A stretch of DNA of 64,000 nt from CAYONP01 sp964405335 (lineage in GTDB: Bacteria > Armatimonadota > UBA10988), in the NCBI GenBank assembly GCA_964405335.1, contig CAYONP010000016.1, positions 1 through 64,000 of the forward strand, in the 5' to 3' direction. Positions 25,118 through 33,542 of the stretch are shown piece after piece. The position numbers and the translations under genes were made by a program. The notes beneath the pieces are model-generated. The model was not told where the DNA came from and ran no database searches. It was given only the letters and a program-made list of their open reading frames with translations. Each line of letters starts with the position of its first letter. The first letter of the stretch is position 1.

Positions 25118-27800
25118 CTTCTTCGCCGCCCGCGACCACCTCGTGCTGCCCAGCGCCGGGCTGCTCCCCGACGACCCGACGACCTACTTCACCTCGGCCG
25201 GTATGCAGCCGTTTGTGCCCTACTTTTTGGGCAAGGAAGAGCCGCCGGCGCGGCGTGTCGCAACCAGCCAGAAGTGCCTCCGCGGCGACGACCTGGACGA
25301 AGTCGGTTACACCAGCCGGCACCTCACCTTCTTCGAGATGCTGGGCAACTTCAGCTTCGGCGATTACTTCAAGCAGGGCGCGGTCGAATGGGCCTGGGAG
25401 TTTGTCCGCGAGGTGCTCGACATCCCCGCCGACCTGCTCTTCGTCAGCGTCTACGACAGCGATGACGAGGCCGCCGAGCTGTGGCACCGGCACGTCGGCG
25501 TGCCGCGCGAGCGGATCGTCCGCTTCGGCATCGACGACAACTGGTGGGGACCGGTGGGCAACAGCGGCCCGTGCGGCCCGTGCAGCGAAATCTTCTTCGA
25601 CCGCGGGCCTGAGTGGGGCAGCGCCGCCTCGCCGCTCGAAGACGAGGGCGGCGACCGCTACATCGAGATCTGGAACCTCGTCTTCCAGCAGTACAACTCG
25701 AGCATGTCGAAGGCCGAGCTGAAGCGCACCGGCACGGTTCCCGAGCCGCTCCCCGCGCCGGGCATCGACACCGGCAGCGGGCTCGAGCGCGTCGCCGTGG
25801 CGTTGCAGGGCAAGTCGACCGTGTTCGAGACCGACCTGCTCTGGCCGCTCTGCGAGGCGGTCATGGCCACGGCCAAGGCCGACGGCATCGGGCCGGTCCA
25901 CTATGGCAGCGACGCCGAGCAGACCGCCGCGGTGCGCCGTGTGGCCGACCATATCCGCGCGCTGACCTTCGCCGTCAGCGACGGCATCTTCCCGAGCAAC
26001 AAGGCCGGTGGCTACGTGCTGCGGCAGATCCTCCGCCGCGCCGCGCGCTACGGCCGGCTGCGGCTGGGGCTCGAGCAGCCGTTCCTGCACGAGCTGGTCG
26101 GCGTGGTGGTCGAGCACTACGCCGCGGCCTATCCCGAGCTGCGCGAGGGCGCCGCGGCGGCCGAGGCGATCATTCGGCAGGAGGAAGAGCAGTTCAGCGA
26201 CGCGCTGCAGCGTGGCATCCCACGGCTCGAGGAGGAGCTCGATAGCGTGGCGAAGCGTGGCGAGTCGACCTTCACCGGCGAGCGAGCCTTCTTCGTCTAC
26301 GAGACCTTCGGCGTGCCGCTCGAGGTGCAGGTCGAGATCGCCGGCGAGCGCGGGCTGCGGGTCGACGTCGAGTCGTTCGAGCAGGTCCGCCACGGGCGCG
26401 AGAGCCGCACCATCGCAGCCGGCATCGAGGGCCACGGCGACTTCGCCGCCGACCTGCTGCGCGATGTGTCGGCGACCGAGTTCGTCGGCTACGAGCACGA
26501 GGCCGAGCGGGCCGCCGTGCTGGCCATCGTCCGCGACGGCGAACTCGACGCCACGCGCGGCATCGTCGCCGCGGGCGAGCGGGTCGACCAGGCCGCCGCC
26601 GGCGAGTCGGTCATCCTGGTGCTCGACCGCACGCCGTTCTATGCCGAGTCGGGCGGGCAGGTGGGCGACACCGGAGCCATCACCGACGGCGTCGCCACGC
26701 TGCGGGTGCGCGAGACGAAGAAGGACAAGTCGGGCCGCTGGCTGCACTGCGGTGTGGTCGAAGGGCCGGGCAGCCTCGACGTCGGCGACGGGGTCGAGGC
26801 CCGCATCGACACCGCCCGCCGCGACCGCATCCGCCGCGCCCATACCGCCACGCACCTGCTCCACGCGGCGCTGCGCGGCCGGCTGGGCAAGCACGTCGCC
26901 CAGGCCGGCTCGCTGGTCGAGCCCGACCGGCTGCGGTTCGACTTCAGCCACTTCGCCGCGGTGAGCGACGAGGACATCGCGGCGATCGAGCGCGAGGTCA
27001 ACCAACGCATTCTCGAGAACCGGCCGCTGCTCATCCGCGAGATGCCGATCGACGAGGCGCGGCGGCTCGGCGCGCTGATGTTCTTCGGCGAGAAGTACGG
27101 CCAGGTCGTGCGCGTGGTCAACGTCGGCGAGCACTACGACGGCCTGAGCACCGAGCTGTGTGGCGGCACGCACGTGCGCCGCACGGGCGACATCGGTATC
27201 TGCCGCGTCGTCGCCGAGTCGAGCGTCGGCAGCGGCGTGCGGCGCATCGAGGCGCTCACCGCCGCGGCGGTGCTCGAACGCGAGCGCGAAACCGAGGCGG
27301 CGCTGCGCCGCGTCGCCGCCGCGCTCCGCGCCCCGCTGGCCGAGGCGCCCGAGCGGGTCGAGGCGCTGGTCCGTCAGGTGCGCGAGCTCGAGCGCGAGGT
27401 GGCCGCCATCCAGCAGCAGTCTGCCGGCGGGCAGGTCGAGCAGCTTGTCGCCGGCGCCGAAGCTGTCGACGGCGTGCCGGTGATCGCCGCGACGATGCCC
27501 GGCTCCGAGGTGGCCGCGCTGAAGGAGCTGGCCGACCGCCTGGTCGAGCAGCTCGCCGGCGGCGTGGCGCTGCTCGGCACCGACGCCGGCGGCAAGGTGG
27601 TGGTGGTCTGCAAGGCCAGCGATGCGGCGGTGAGCCGCGGCGTGCACGCCGGCGAGGCGGTCAAGGCCGCCGCGCAGGCGGCCGGCGGCGGCGGCGGCGG
27701 CCGGCCGCAGTTCGCCCAGGCCGGCGGGCGCGACGCGGGCAAGCTGAGCGAGGCGGTGGCGGCGGGTCGCGCGGCGATTGTCGGGCAGCTCGGGGGGTAG
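25083..27800 (+). CDS. alaS: Alanyl-tRNA synthetase
   Basis: A 905-residue full-length enzyme. The class II catalytic domain starts with IRRQFLDFFAARDHLVLPSAGLLP; the editing domain has HTATH (about 584-588) and the CGGTHVRRTGDIG zinc/editing motif (about 692-704). The C-Ala domain ends with GGGGGGRPQFAQAGGRDAGKL, a highly typical signature. It charges tRNA-Ala and edits Ser/Gly mischarging. The start lies inside the 3' end of the transporter gene; ruvX follows 12 bases after its stop, a frequent genomic neighbour. Confidence 0.97.
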   Translation: MTGDQIRRQFLDFFAARDHLVLPSAGLLPDDPTTYFTSAGMQPFVPYFLGKEEPPARRVATSQKCLRGDDLDEVGYTSRHLTFFEMLGNFSFGDYFKQGAVEWAWEFVREVLDIPADLLFVSVYDSDDEAAELWHRHVGVPRERIVRFGIDDNWWGPVGNSGPCGPCSEIFFDRGPEWGSAASPLEDEGGDRYIEIWNLVFQQYNSSMSKAELKRTGTVPEPLPAPGIDTGSGLERVAVALQGKSTVFETDLLWPLCEAVMATAKADGIGPVHYGSDAEQTAAVRRVADHIRALTFAVSDGIFPSNKAGGYVLRQILRRAARYGRLRLGLEQPFLHELVGVVVEHYAAAYPELREGAAAAEAIIRQEEEQFSDALQRGIPRLEEELDSVAKRGESTFTGERAFFVYETFGVPLEVQVEIAGERGLRVDVESFEQVRHGRESRTIAAGIEGHGDFAADLLRDVSATEFVGYEHEAERAAVLAIVRDGELDATRGIVAAGERVDQAAAGESVILVLDRTPFYAESGGQVGDTGAITDGVATLRVRETKKDKSGRWLHCGVVEGPGSLDVGDGVEARIDTARRDRIRRAHTATHLLHAALRGRLGKHVAQAGSLVEPDRLRFDFSHFAAVSDEDIAAIEREVNQRILENRPLLIREMPIDEARRLGALMFFGEKYGQVVRVVNVGEHYDGLSTELCGGTHVRRTGDIGICRVVAESSVGSGVRRIEALTAAAVLERERETEAALRRVAAALRAPLAEAPERVEALVRQVRELEREVAAIQQQSAGGQVEQLVAGAEAVDGVPVIAATMPGSEVAALKELADRLVEQLAGGVALLGTDAGGKVVVVCKASDAAVSRGVHAGEAVKAAAQAAGGGGGGRPQFAQAGGRDAGKLSEAVAAGRAAIVGQLGG

Positions 27801-27812
27801 CGCGGCAAGACA

Positions 27813-28232
27813 ATGCCCATCCACCTCGCCCTCGACGTCGGCGCCGAGACCATCGGCCTGGCCGTCTGCGACGCCGACGGGCGGCGGGTGCGGGCGCTGC
27901 ACACCGTCCACCGCGTGCGGCGCAAACGCGACATCGCCGCGGTGGCCGAGGTGGCCGCTGCCCAGGGCGCCGAGGTGATTGTCGTCGGCCTGCCCCGGCT
28001 CAAGTCGGGCGACGAGGGCGACAGCGCACGCCGCGCGCGGGCCATCGGCGAGCTGGTCGCCGCGGCGACGGGGCTGCCGGTGGTCTACCACGACGAGCAC
28101 CTGAGCACGTTTGAGGCGACCGAGCGGCTGCAGGCCCGCGGCTACCACGGCGCCGAACTCGCCGCCCGCGTCGACGCCGAGGCGGCGCGAGTGATCCTCG
28201 AGGAGTACCTCAGCTCGGGGTCAGGTCTCTGA
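27813..28232 (+). CDS. ruvX: RuvX/YqgF-type Holliday junction resolvase-like protein
   Basis: A 139-residue RNase H-fold protein: LALDVGAETIGLAVCD at the start, VIVVGLPRLKSGDEG, a DEHLSTFEA strand and VDAEAARVILEEYL near the end carry the conserved acidic residues. It takes part in 16S rRNA 5'-end maturation or junction cleavage. The last four residues (SGSGL) and the stop codon come from a GGGGTCAG repeat that begins inside the gene at 28217, so the native C-terminus was probably altered by repeat insertion. Confidence 0.85.
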   Translation: MPIHLALDVGAETIGLAVCDADGRRVRALHTVHRVRRKRDIAAVAEVAAAQGAEVIVVGLPRLKSGDEGDSARRARAIGELVAAATGLPVVYHDEHLSTFEATERLQARGYHGAELAARVDAEAARVILEEYLSSGSGL

Positions 28233-28288
28233 ATCCGGCGGTAAGTAACAACGTCGTCACTCACCACGTGATCATGGGATCTGACCCC
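28217..28288. repeat. GGGGTCAG-bracketed repeat overlapping the ruvX 3' end
   Basis: GGGGTCAGGTCTCTGA starts at 28217 and GGGATCTGACCCC ends at 28288, forming inverted ends like those at 2674-2826. The TGA of the left end is the stop codon of ruvX. No transposase is encoded. Confidence 0.55.
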
Positions 28289-28344
28289 TTGTCAGTGCGT
28301 GACAGGCTTTGGCCGCCATGCGACGATACCGCCGGGAGACCGAC

Positions 28345-28812
28345 ATGCTCGCCGTCGGCGACCGCGCGCCCGAGTTCGCCGCCATCGACACCGAGGGCCG
28401 GCCCATCCGGCTGAGTGACTTCGCCGGCGGAACGCTGGTGCTCTACTTCTACCCGAAGGACAACACCTCGGGCTGCACCGCCCAGGCCTGCGACTTCCGC
28501 GACCGGCAGGCCGAGTTCGCCGCCGCCGGCGCGACGGTGCTCGGCGTCAGCCGCGATTCGGCGCGGTCGCACCAGAGCTTCACCGCCCGGCACGAACTGC
28601 CGTTCAACTTGGTTGCCGACGTCGAAGATACGGTCTGCCGAGCCTATGGCGTGGTGCAGGAAAAGTCGATGTACGGACGCACCTTTCTCGGCATCGTGCG
28701 GACAACCTACGTGATCGACGGCGAGGGCGTCGTGCGGGCGGTCTTTCCCAAGGTGAAGGTCAAGGGCCACGCCGACGCGGTGCTGGCCGCGGTGCGCGAG
28801 CAGGCCGCATGA
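28345..28812 (+). CDS. bcp: Peroxiredoxin, BCP/PrxQ type
   Basis: A 155-residue thiol peroxidase. FYPKDNTSGCTAQACDFRD holds the peroxidatic Cys44 and the resolving Cys49, the five-residue spacing of the PrxQ/BCP group. It reduces hydrogen peroxide and organic hydroperoxides with thioredoxin, such as the one encoded at 604-933 (inference). The start at 28345 has GGGAG about six bases upstream; an upstream in-frame extension from 28309 lacks conservation. The next gene overlaps its stop by ATGA. Confidence 0.93.
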   Translation: MLAVGDRAPEFAAIDTEGRPIRLSDFAGGTLVLYFYPKDNTSGCTAQACDFRDRQAEFAAAGATVLGVSRDSARSHQSFTARHELPFNLVADVEDTVCRAYGVVQEKSMYGRTFLGIVRTTYVIDGEGVVRAVFPKVKVKGHADAVLAAVREQAA

Positions 28813-29165
28813 CCTGGACGGCCGACACGCCGATCTACCTGCCGCTGACCGACCCGCCGTCGATCCGCGCCGCCGCCGAGCGCCTGGCCGACGCGGTGGC
28901 GGCGGTGCTCGGCAGGCGTCCACCGCTGCGCCACCAGCCGGCGCCGTTCGGCCAACCGGCCATCCTCCTCGCCCCCGACCCGGCCTACAGCCCCGGCGTC
29001 GCCCCCGACGAGCCGGGCACCTTCACGCTGTTGACCCACGGCGAGCAGCTCATCGTCACCGGCGCCGACAGCGCGGGCACGGTGGCGGGGATCGAGTGGT
29101 TGATTGGCGAGGTGGTGAGTGGGTTGGGTGGGGGTGGTGGGGTGTCCCTACACTCGTGCAGCTAG
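28809..29165 (+). pseudogene. Truncated N-terminal domain of a glycoside hydrolase-like protein
   Basis: A 118-residue reading frame beginning in an ATGA overlap with bcp. Its core, AERLADAVAAVLGRRPP, AILLAPDP, GTFTLLTHGEQLIVTGADSAGTVAGIEWLIGEV, resembles the alpha/beta non-catalytic domain that precedes the barrel in GH20, GH67 and related glycosidases. No catalytic domain follows: after residue 105 the sequence becomes a G-rich low-complexity run and stops. It looks like a 3'-deleted gene, although a stand-alone small protein cannot be excluded. Confidence 0.5.
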
Positions 29166-29219
29166 GCAGCCGGCCAGCAACGTGTCGTAGATTCCCTCAC
29201 AGGCAGGAGGAGTCAGGTT

Positions 29220-29291
29220 GTGACGGCGAATGACGCCATCATCGCGCTGACCGGCAATCCGTTACAGGGGTCGGCAGGGGAAATCAGATGA
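29220..29291 (+). CDS. Candidate 23-residue leader peptide
   Basis: A GTG start with AGGAGG nine bases upstream (29205-29210), the strongest Shine-Dalgarno in this area, begins a 23-codon frame (MTANDAIIALTGNPLQGSAG...). Its TGA overlaps the ATG of the beta-propeller lipoprotein (ATGA). The arrangement suggests a short translated leader coupling ribosomes onto the downstream gene. No homology is claimed. Confidence 0.4.
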   Translation: MTANDAIIALTGNPLQGSAGEIR

Positions 29292-31258
29292 GACTTGCGG
29301 TGCTATGCGCGGCCTCCGTGGCCGTGCTGGTGGGATGCGGTTCCAGCGACGGCCCGATGGTGCAACCTGGCACCACCCGCGCCGTCGGTGATGGGCTGGG
29401 CGACGTGGTGGTGCTCGGCACCAATAGCGTCTACCTCGAACAGGGCAGCAGCGTCGTCTCCGGCGACGTGGTCGCCAACGATGTCTACAACCCGACCCCG
29501 CTCGCCGACAACGCCGAACTGGTCGTCGGCCTGTCGGTCGCGGTGCCGGCCGGCTCGACCTTGCAGGCCAATCGGATCAAGGTCAAGTCGAGCGCCGTGA
29601 TCGACGGCGATCTGGTTTACAACGCGCTCGACAACAACGGCACTGTCAACGGCAACCAGACGTCGCCGCTCGGCCTGCCGGGGTTCGCCGAACTGCCCGA
29701 CGCGCCGCCGGCGACGCCGGGCACCGTCGATCAGGTCGTGCCCATTGACGGCTCGCTCGAGCTGGCGCCGGGCGCCTATGGCGAGCTCAAGCTGAAGAAG
29801 AACGCCACCGTCGTGCTGACCGGTGGTGAGTACGACTTCCGCACCATCAACACCGGCGCGAAGGCCAAGTTGCTCTGCCGCGAGGCGTGCGAGATTCGTG
29901 TCGCGGAGCGGTTCGACACCGACGAGGACAGCGTCGTCGGCCCCGAGCCGGGGAGCGGCCTGACCGCGGCGGAGATCGTCTACTACATCCACGGGATCAA
30001 CGGTTCGAGTGGCCTGATTGGCGGCACGCCGAAGGCGGCGCAGATCGGGCTCCGCAACGAGGTGGAGGGGAACTTCTGGGTGCCCAACGGCACGCTCTGG
30101 CTGCGCCAGGGCAGCGACTGCGTCGGTGCCTTCCTGGCGCGGGATGTGGATGTTGGGCTAGGCGTGACGGTGGCGCTGGTGAGTGGGTTTGGGGAGCCGG
30201 CCGGCGGCTTGGCGGACAGCGCATGGCCCAAGATGCTGCATGACGCGGCCAACACGAGCCGCGGCAGCGGCGTCGGCGCCACCGGCAGCCCGGCTTGGAC
30301 CTACCAGACCGGTGGGGCGACCATGTCGCCGGCGATTGGCCTGGGTGGCGTGGTCTACGTCGGCTCGGACGACAGCGGCATGCGGGCGCTCGATCCGGAC
30401 ACGGGCAGCCTCATCTGGCAGTTCAACACGCAGTTCCGCTGCTCTTATGGTCTGTCCATCGGTGCCGACGGCACACTCTACTTCGGGAGCCTCGACCATC
30501 ACGTGTATGCCGTTGACGGTACAACCGGGACCCAGCGATGGGCCACCGATCTGGGTGGCGAGATCAGCTCGGCACCCGCGGTCGGACCCGACGGCAAGCT
30601 CTACGTTGGCGCCCGGAACCACCTCTTCTACGCGCTGGACGGGCAGGCCGGCTCAGTGCTGTGGACCTTTCCGATGGGCCACGACACAGCGTCGTCGCCA
30701 GCCATCGGCCCGGACGGCGCAGTCTACTTCGGCTGTTACGACGACCGCCTCTACGCGCTCGACAGCCAGACAGGCAACCAGCGATGGGCATTCACCGCTG
30801 GCGGCGACATTCAGTCGTCGCCGGCGGTGGCCGACGACGGGCGCCTCTACTTCGGCTCCTGGGACGGGAATGTCTACTGCGTCGATTCGTCGAACGGCCA
30901 GGAGATGTGGCGCTATGCGACAGGTGGCGCTGTCAACTCGTCTGCCGCAATCGGTGGCGACGGGCGCGTGTACATCGGCTCGCAGGCCAACAAGCTGATC
31001 GCCCTCGATGCTGACACCGGAAGTCCGATCTGGCAGTTCGCGACCAGCGGTGGCGTGTCGTCGTCACCCGCGATCGGCGGTGATGGAACCGTCTACGTCG
31101 GCTGCGACGACCATCGGCTCTACGCGGTTGACTCCACCAACGGGCAGATGGTCTGGTCCTACCAGACCGGCAACCGATGCGAGGTCTGCCCGGCCATCGG
31201 AGCCGACGGCACCATCTACATCGGTTCGTGGGACGGCAAGCTCCACGCCGTACGCTAG
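29288..31258 (+). CDS. Lipoprotein with N-terminal beta domain and eight-bladed PQQ-type propeller
   Basis: A 656-residue exported lipoprotein (lipobox VLVGC, Cys17). Residues about 30-300 form a beta-rich domain with phrases such as SAVIDGDLVYNAL and VEGNFWVPNGTLWL, as in bacterial surface proteins with bactofilin- or pilus-like repeats. Residues about 330-656 contain eight PQQ-like blades, each with a (V/L/I)Y(V/F/I)G...(Y/L)A(V/L)D core followed by TG...W. The propeller has no quinoprotein catalytic residues visible, so a scaffold role similar to BamB is more likely than a dehydrogenase. Blade number is read directly from the sequence. Confidence 0.82.
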   Translation: MRLAVLCAASVAVLVGCGSSDGPMVQPGTTRAVGDGLGDVVVLGTNSVYLEQGSSVVSGDVVANDVYNPTPLADNAELVVGLSVAVPAGSTLQANRIKVKSSAVIDGDLVYNALDNNGTVNGNQTSPLGLPGFAELPDAPPATPGTVDQVVPIDGSLELAPGAYGELKLKKNATVVLTGGEYDFRTINTGAKAKLLCREACEIRVAERFDTDEDSVVGPEPGSGLTAAEIVYYIHGINGSSGLIGGTPKAAQIGLRNEVEGNFWVPNGTLWLRQGSDCVGAFLARDVDVGLGVTVALVSGFGEPAGGLADSAWPKMLHDAANTSRGSGVGATGSPAWTYQTGGATMSPAIGLGGVVYVGSDDSGMRALDPDTGSLIWQFNTQFRCSYGLSIGADGTLYFGSLDHHVYAVDGTTGTQRWATDLGGEISSAPAVGPDGKLYVGARNHLFYALDGQAGSVLWTFPMGHDTASSPAIGPDGAVYFGCYDDRLYALDSQTGNQRWAFTAGGDIQSSPAVADDGRLYFGSWDGNVYCVDSSNGQEMWRYATGGAVNSSAAIGGDGRVYIGSQANKLIALDADTGSPIWQFATSGGVSSSPAIGGDGTVYVGCDDHRLYAVDSTNGQMVWSYQTGNRCEVCPAIGADGTIYIGSWDGKLHAVR

Positions 31259-31330
31259 CGCGCAGGGCGTCCAGGAAGCGGTCGACGTCGTTTGTGCGCC
31301 TACTGGACGCGCCGGCGGGTAGGGCGCTTC

Positions 31331-31360
31331 ACCGGCCCGCCTCACCCAAGGCGGGCCGGT
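31331..31360 (+). terminator. Hairpin after the propeller gene
   Basis: ACCGGCCCGCC (31331-31341) and its exact complement (31350-31360) enclose an 8-base loop, 70 bases after the stop codon and upstream of the next promoter. No T-run follows, as is common in high-GC genomes. Confidence 0.6.
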
Positions 31361-31378
31361 CACCCACGCACCCCACCA

Positions 31379-31407
31379 TTGGCCCCAACCCCCATCCCTG
31401 CTATCGT
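31379..31407 (+). promoter_or_regulatory. Possible promoter for the phosphate-transport genes
   Basis: TTGGCC (31379-31384), a 17-base spacer and TATCGT (31402-31407) precede the PiT start codon by 30 bases. Confidence 0.4.
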
Positions 31408-31437
31408 TAGCCTCCGCCGGACGCGGAGCTTGCGCCG

Positions 31438-32859
31438 TTGGTCGATGCCTCTACCGCCGGGCTGCTGGTTGTGCTGGCCGGGGTGGCCGGGCTGTTCATG
31501 GCCTGGGCGATTGGCGCCAATGATGTCGCCAATGCCATGGGCACCTCCGTCGGCTCGGGCGCGCTGAAGCACAACCAGGCCGTCGTCCTGGCCGGCATCC
31601 TCGAGTTCTGTGGCGCCTTCCTGGTCGGCGCGCATGTCACCGAGACCATCCGCAGCAAGATCATCGAGCCGACCGACTTCGCCCAGCTCGACCTGATGAT
31701 CGGCATGGTCGCCGCCCTGCTCGGCGCCGGGCTGTGGCTGCTGATCGCCAGCGCACTGGGCCGGCCGGTCTCGACTACGCACTCGATCGTCGGCGCCATC
31801 GCCGGGTTTGGCCTGCTGCTCGGCGGCGTCGACGCGGTGCGCTGGCAGAAGATCGGCGAGATTGCGGCGAGTTGGGTGATTTCACCGCTGCTCAGCGGCA
31901 GTATCGCCTATCTGGTCTTTCAGAGCATCGAGCGGCTGGTGCTACAGGCGCACGACCCGGCACGGGCGGTGCGCCGCTGGGCGCCGGTCTACGCCTTCGC
32001 CGTGTTCGCCATCATGACCTTGGTGACCATCTTCAAGGGCCTGAAGAACCTGCACCTGCACCTCGACTTCAACCAATCGGCGGTGATTGCCGGGCTGGTC
32101 GGCCTGGCGACCGCGAGCGTCTGCGCCTGGCTGGTCGGCCGCGCGCGGGTCGAGGCCGATGGTGGCGAGGTGCCCTCGCTGGCGCTCGAGCGCGGGCTGC
32201 GCGACCTGCACCGCCGGGCGACCGTGCTGCGCGAGGCGGCGACCGGCCCGCTGCGCGAGCGACTCGGTGCCGTCGAGCGCGAGTTGGGCGGCCTCGAGTC
32301 GGAGGTCGCCGTGCCCGATGTCCCGTCGCGGCTGCGACCCGAGCTGCGGTTCGTCGAGCGGGTCTTCGGCCTGCTGCAGATCTTCAGCGCCTGTTTCGTC
32401 GCCTTCGCCCACGGCTCGAACGACGTGGCCAACGCCGTCGGGCCGGTGGCGGCGGTGCTGGCGCTGGCCGGCAACACGGTCACCGCCGCGGGCGAAGCGA
32501 GCGTGCCCAGCGGCGTGCTGTTGCTCGGCGCGGGTGGCATCGTGCTCGGGCTGGCAACCTTCGGCCGGCGCGTGATGGCGACGATTGGCCGGAAGATCAC
32601 CGAACTGACCCCAAGCCGCGGGTTCGCCGCCGAGTTCAGCGCCGCGACGACGATTGTGCTCGCCTCGCGGCTCGGGCTGCCGGTCTCGACCACGCATACG
32701 CTGGTCGGCGGGGTGCTCGGCGTGGGTCTGGCGCGGGGCATCGCCAGTCTCGACCCGAAGGTGGTCCGCGACATCGTGATCGCCTGGCTGATCGAGATCC
32801 CCGCCGCGGCGCTGCTGACGGTCGTCTCGTACGGGCTGCTGCGGCTGCTGATTGGATGA
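31438..32859 (+). CDS. Inorganic phosphate transporter, PiT family
   Basis: A 473-residue low-affinity phosphate (metal-phosphate) symporter. Both family repeats are complete: GANDVANAMGTSVGS with PVSTTHSIVGA in the N-half, and GSNDVANAVGP with PVSTTHTLVGG in the C-half. A hydrophilic loop of about 80 residues, rich in Arg and Glu, separates the halves. TTG start with GGAG about ten bases upstream. A PhoU-like DUF47 gene follows at once, the usual pairing for this family. Confidence 0.93.
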   Translation: MVDASTAGLLVVLAGVAGLFMAWAIGANDVANAMGTSVGSGALKHNQAVVLAGILEFCGAFLVGAHVTETIRSKIIEPTDFAQLDLMIGMVAALLGAGLWLLIASALGRPVSTTHSIVGAIAGFGLLLGGVDAVRWQKIGEIAASWVISPLLSGSIAYLVFQSIERLVLQAHDPARAVRRWAPVYAFAVFAIMTLVTIFKGLKNLHLHLDFNQSAVIAGLVGLATASVCAWLVGRARVEADGGEVPSLALERGLRDLHRRATVLREAATGPLRERLGAVERELGGLESEVAVPDVPSRLRPELRFVERVFGLLQIFSACFVAFAHGSNDVANAVGPVAAVLALAGNTVTAAGEASVPSGVLLLGAGGIVLGLATFGRRVMATIGRKITELTPSRGFAAEFSAATTIVLASRLGLPVSTTHTLVGGVLGVGLARGIASLDPKVVRDIVIAWLIEIPAAALLTVVSYGLLRLLIG

Positions 32860-32866
32860 GGGCGCC

Positions 32867-33538
32867 ATGGCCGGGATACTGAAGCTCTTCGCCCGCTCGC
32901 CGTTCGGGCCGATGCAGGCCCACATGGAGGCGGTCATGGCCTGCGTACGGCAGGTCGAGCCGCTGTTCGCCGCGCTGGCGGGTGACGCCGCCGAGCTGGC
33001 CGCGGTCAGCGCCGAGATCGACCGGCTCGAGGCGCTGGCCGACCAGGCCAAGAACGAGATTCGCGACCACCTGCCGCGGGCGCTGTTCCTGCCGGTCGAC
33101 CGCCGCGACCTGCTCGAAGTGGTGCACATGCAGGATTCGATGGCCGACTCGCTACAGGAGGCGGCCGACCTGCTCAACCTCCGACCGCTACCGGTGCCGG
33201 CGGCGTTGGCGGCCGACCTGAACCAGTTGGTGACCGACGTGCTGGCCACCTGCGAGGCGGCCGCGGCGATCATGAGCAGCCTCAGCGAACTGGTCGAAAC
33301 CGGCTTCGGCGGGCCCGAGGCGGCGCGGGTGATGGTGCTGATCGAAGCGCTCGACGACGCCGACTCGAAGTCGGACCGGATGGAGCGGACCGTGCTCCGG
33401 CGGCTGTTCGAACTCGAAAGCGACCTCGGCCCGGTGGACATTATGCTCTGGTACCAGGTGCTGCGCAAGACGGGCGAGATCGCCAACTACGCCGAGCGCA
33501 CCGGCAACCGCCTGCGCCTCCTGCTGGCCAAGGTGTGA
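32867..33538 (+). CDS. TIGR00153/DUF47 PhoU-like protein
   Basis: A 223-residue all-helical protein of the DUF47 family, which resembles PhoU and regulates or assists PiT transporters. The opening ILKLFARSPFGPMQAHMEAVMACVRQ and the middle KNEIRDHLPRALFLPVDRRDLLEVVHMQDSMAD are diagnostic; the acidic patches bind metals. The start at 32867 follows GAGG and lies 7 bases after the transporter stop. Confidence 0.92.
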   Translation: MAGILKLFARSPFGPMQAHMEAVMACVRQVEPLFAALAGDAAELAAVSAEIDRLEALADQAKNEIRDHLPRALFLPVDRRDLLEVVHMQDSMADSLQEAADLLNLRPLPVPAALAADLNQLVTDVLATCEAAAAIMSSLSELVETGFGGPEAARVMVLIEALDDADSKSDRMERTVLRRLFELESDLGPVDIMLWYQVLRKTGEIANYAERTGNRLRLLLAKV

Positions 33539-33542
33539 GCCA

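Noticed and set aside
24903..28148. A 1081-residue open frame on the minus strand across alaS
   Set aside because: It is the antisense of alaS and ruvX; its Arg/Ala/Gly/His-rich sequence has no protein-like motif, while the plus strand has complete alaS signatures.
29288..31258. PQQ-dependent dehydrogenase
   Set aside because: The blades lack the quinone- and calcium-binding residues, and the protein is a lipoprotein scaffold type.
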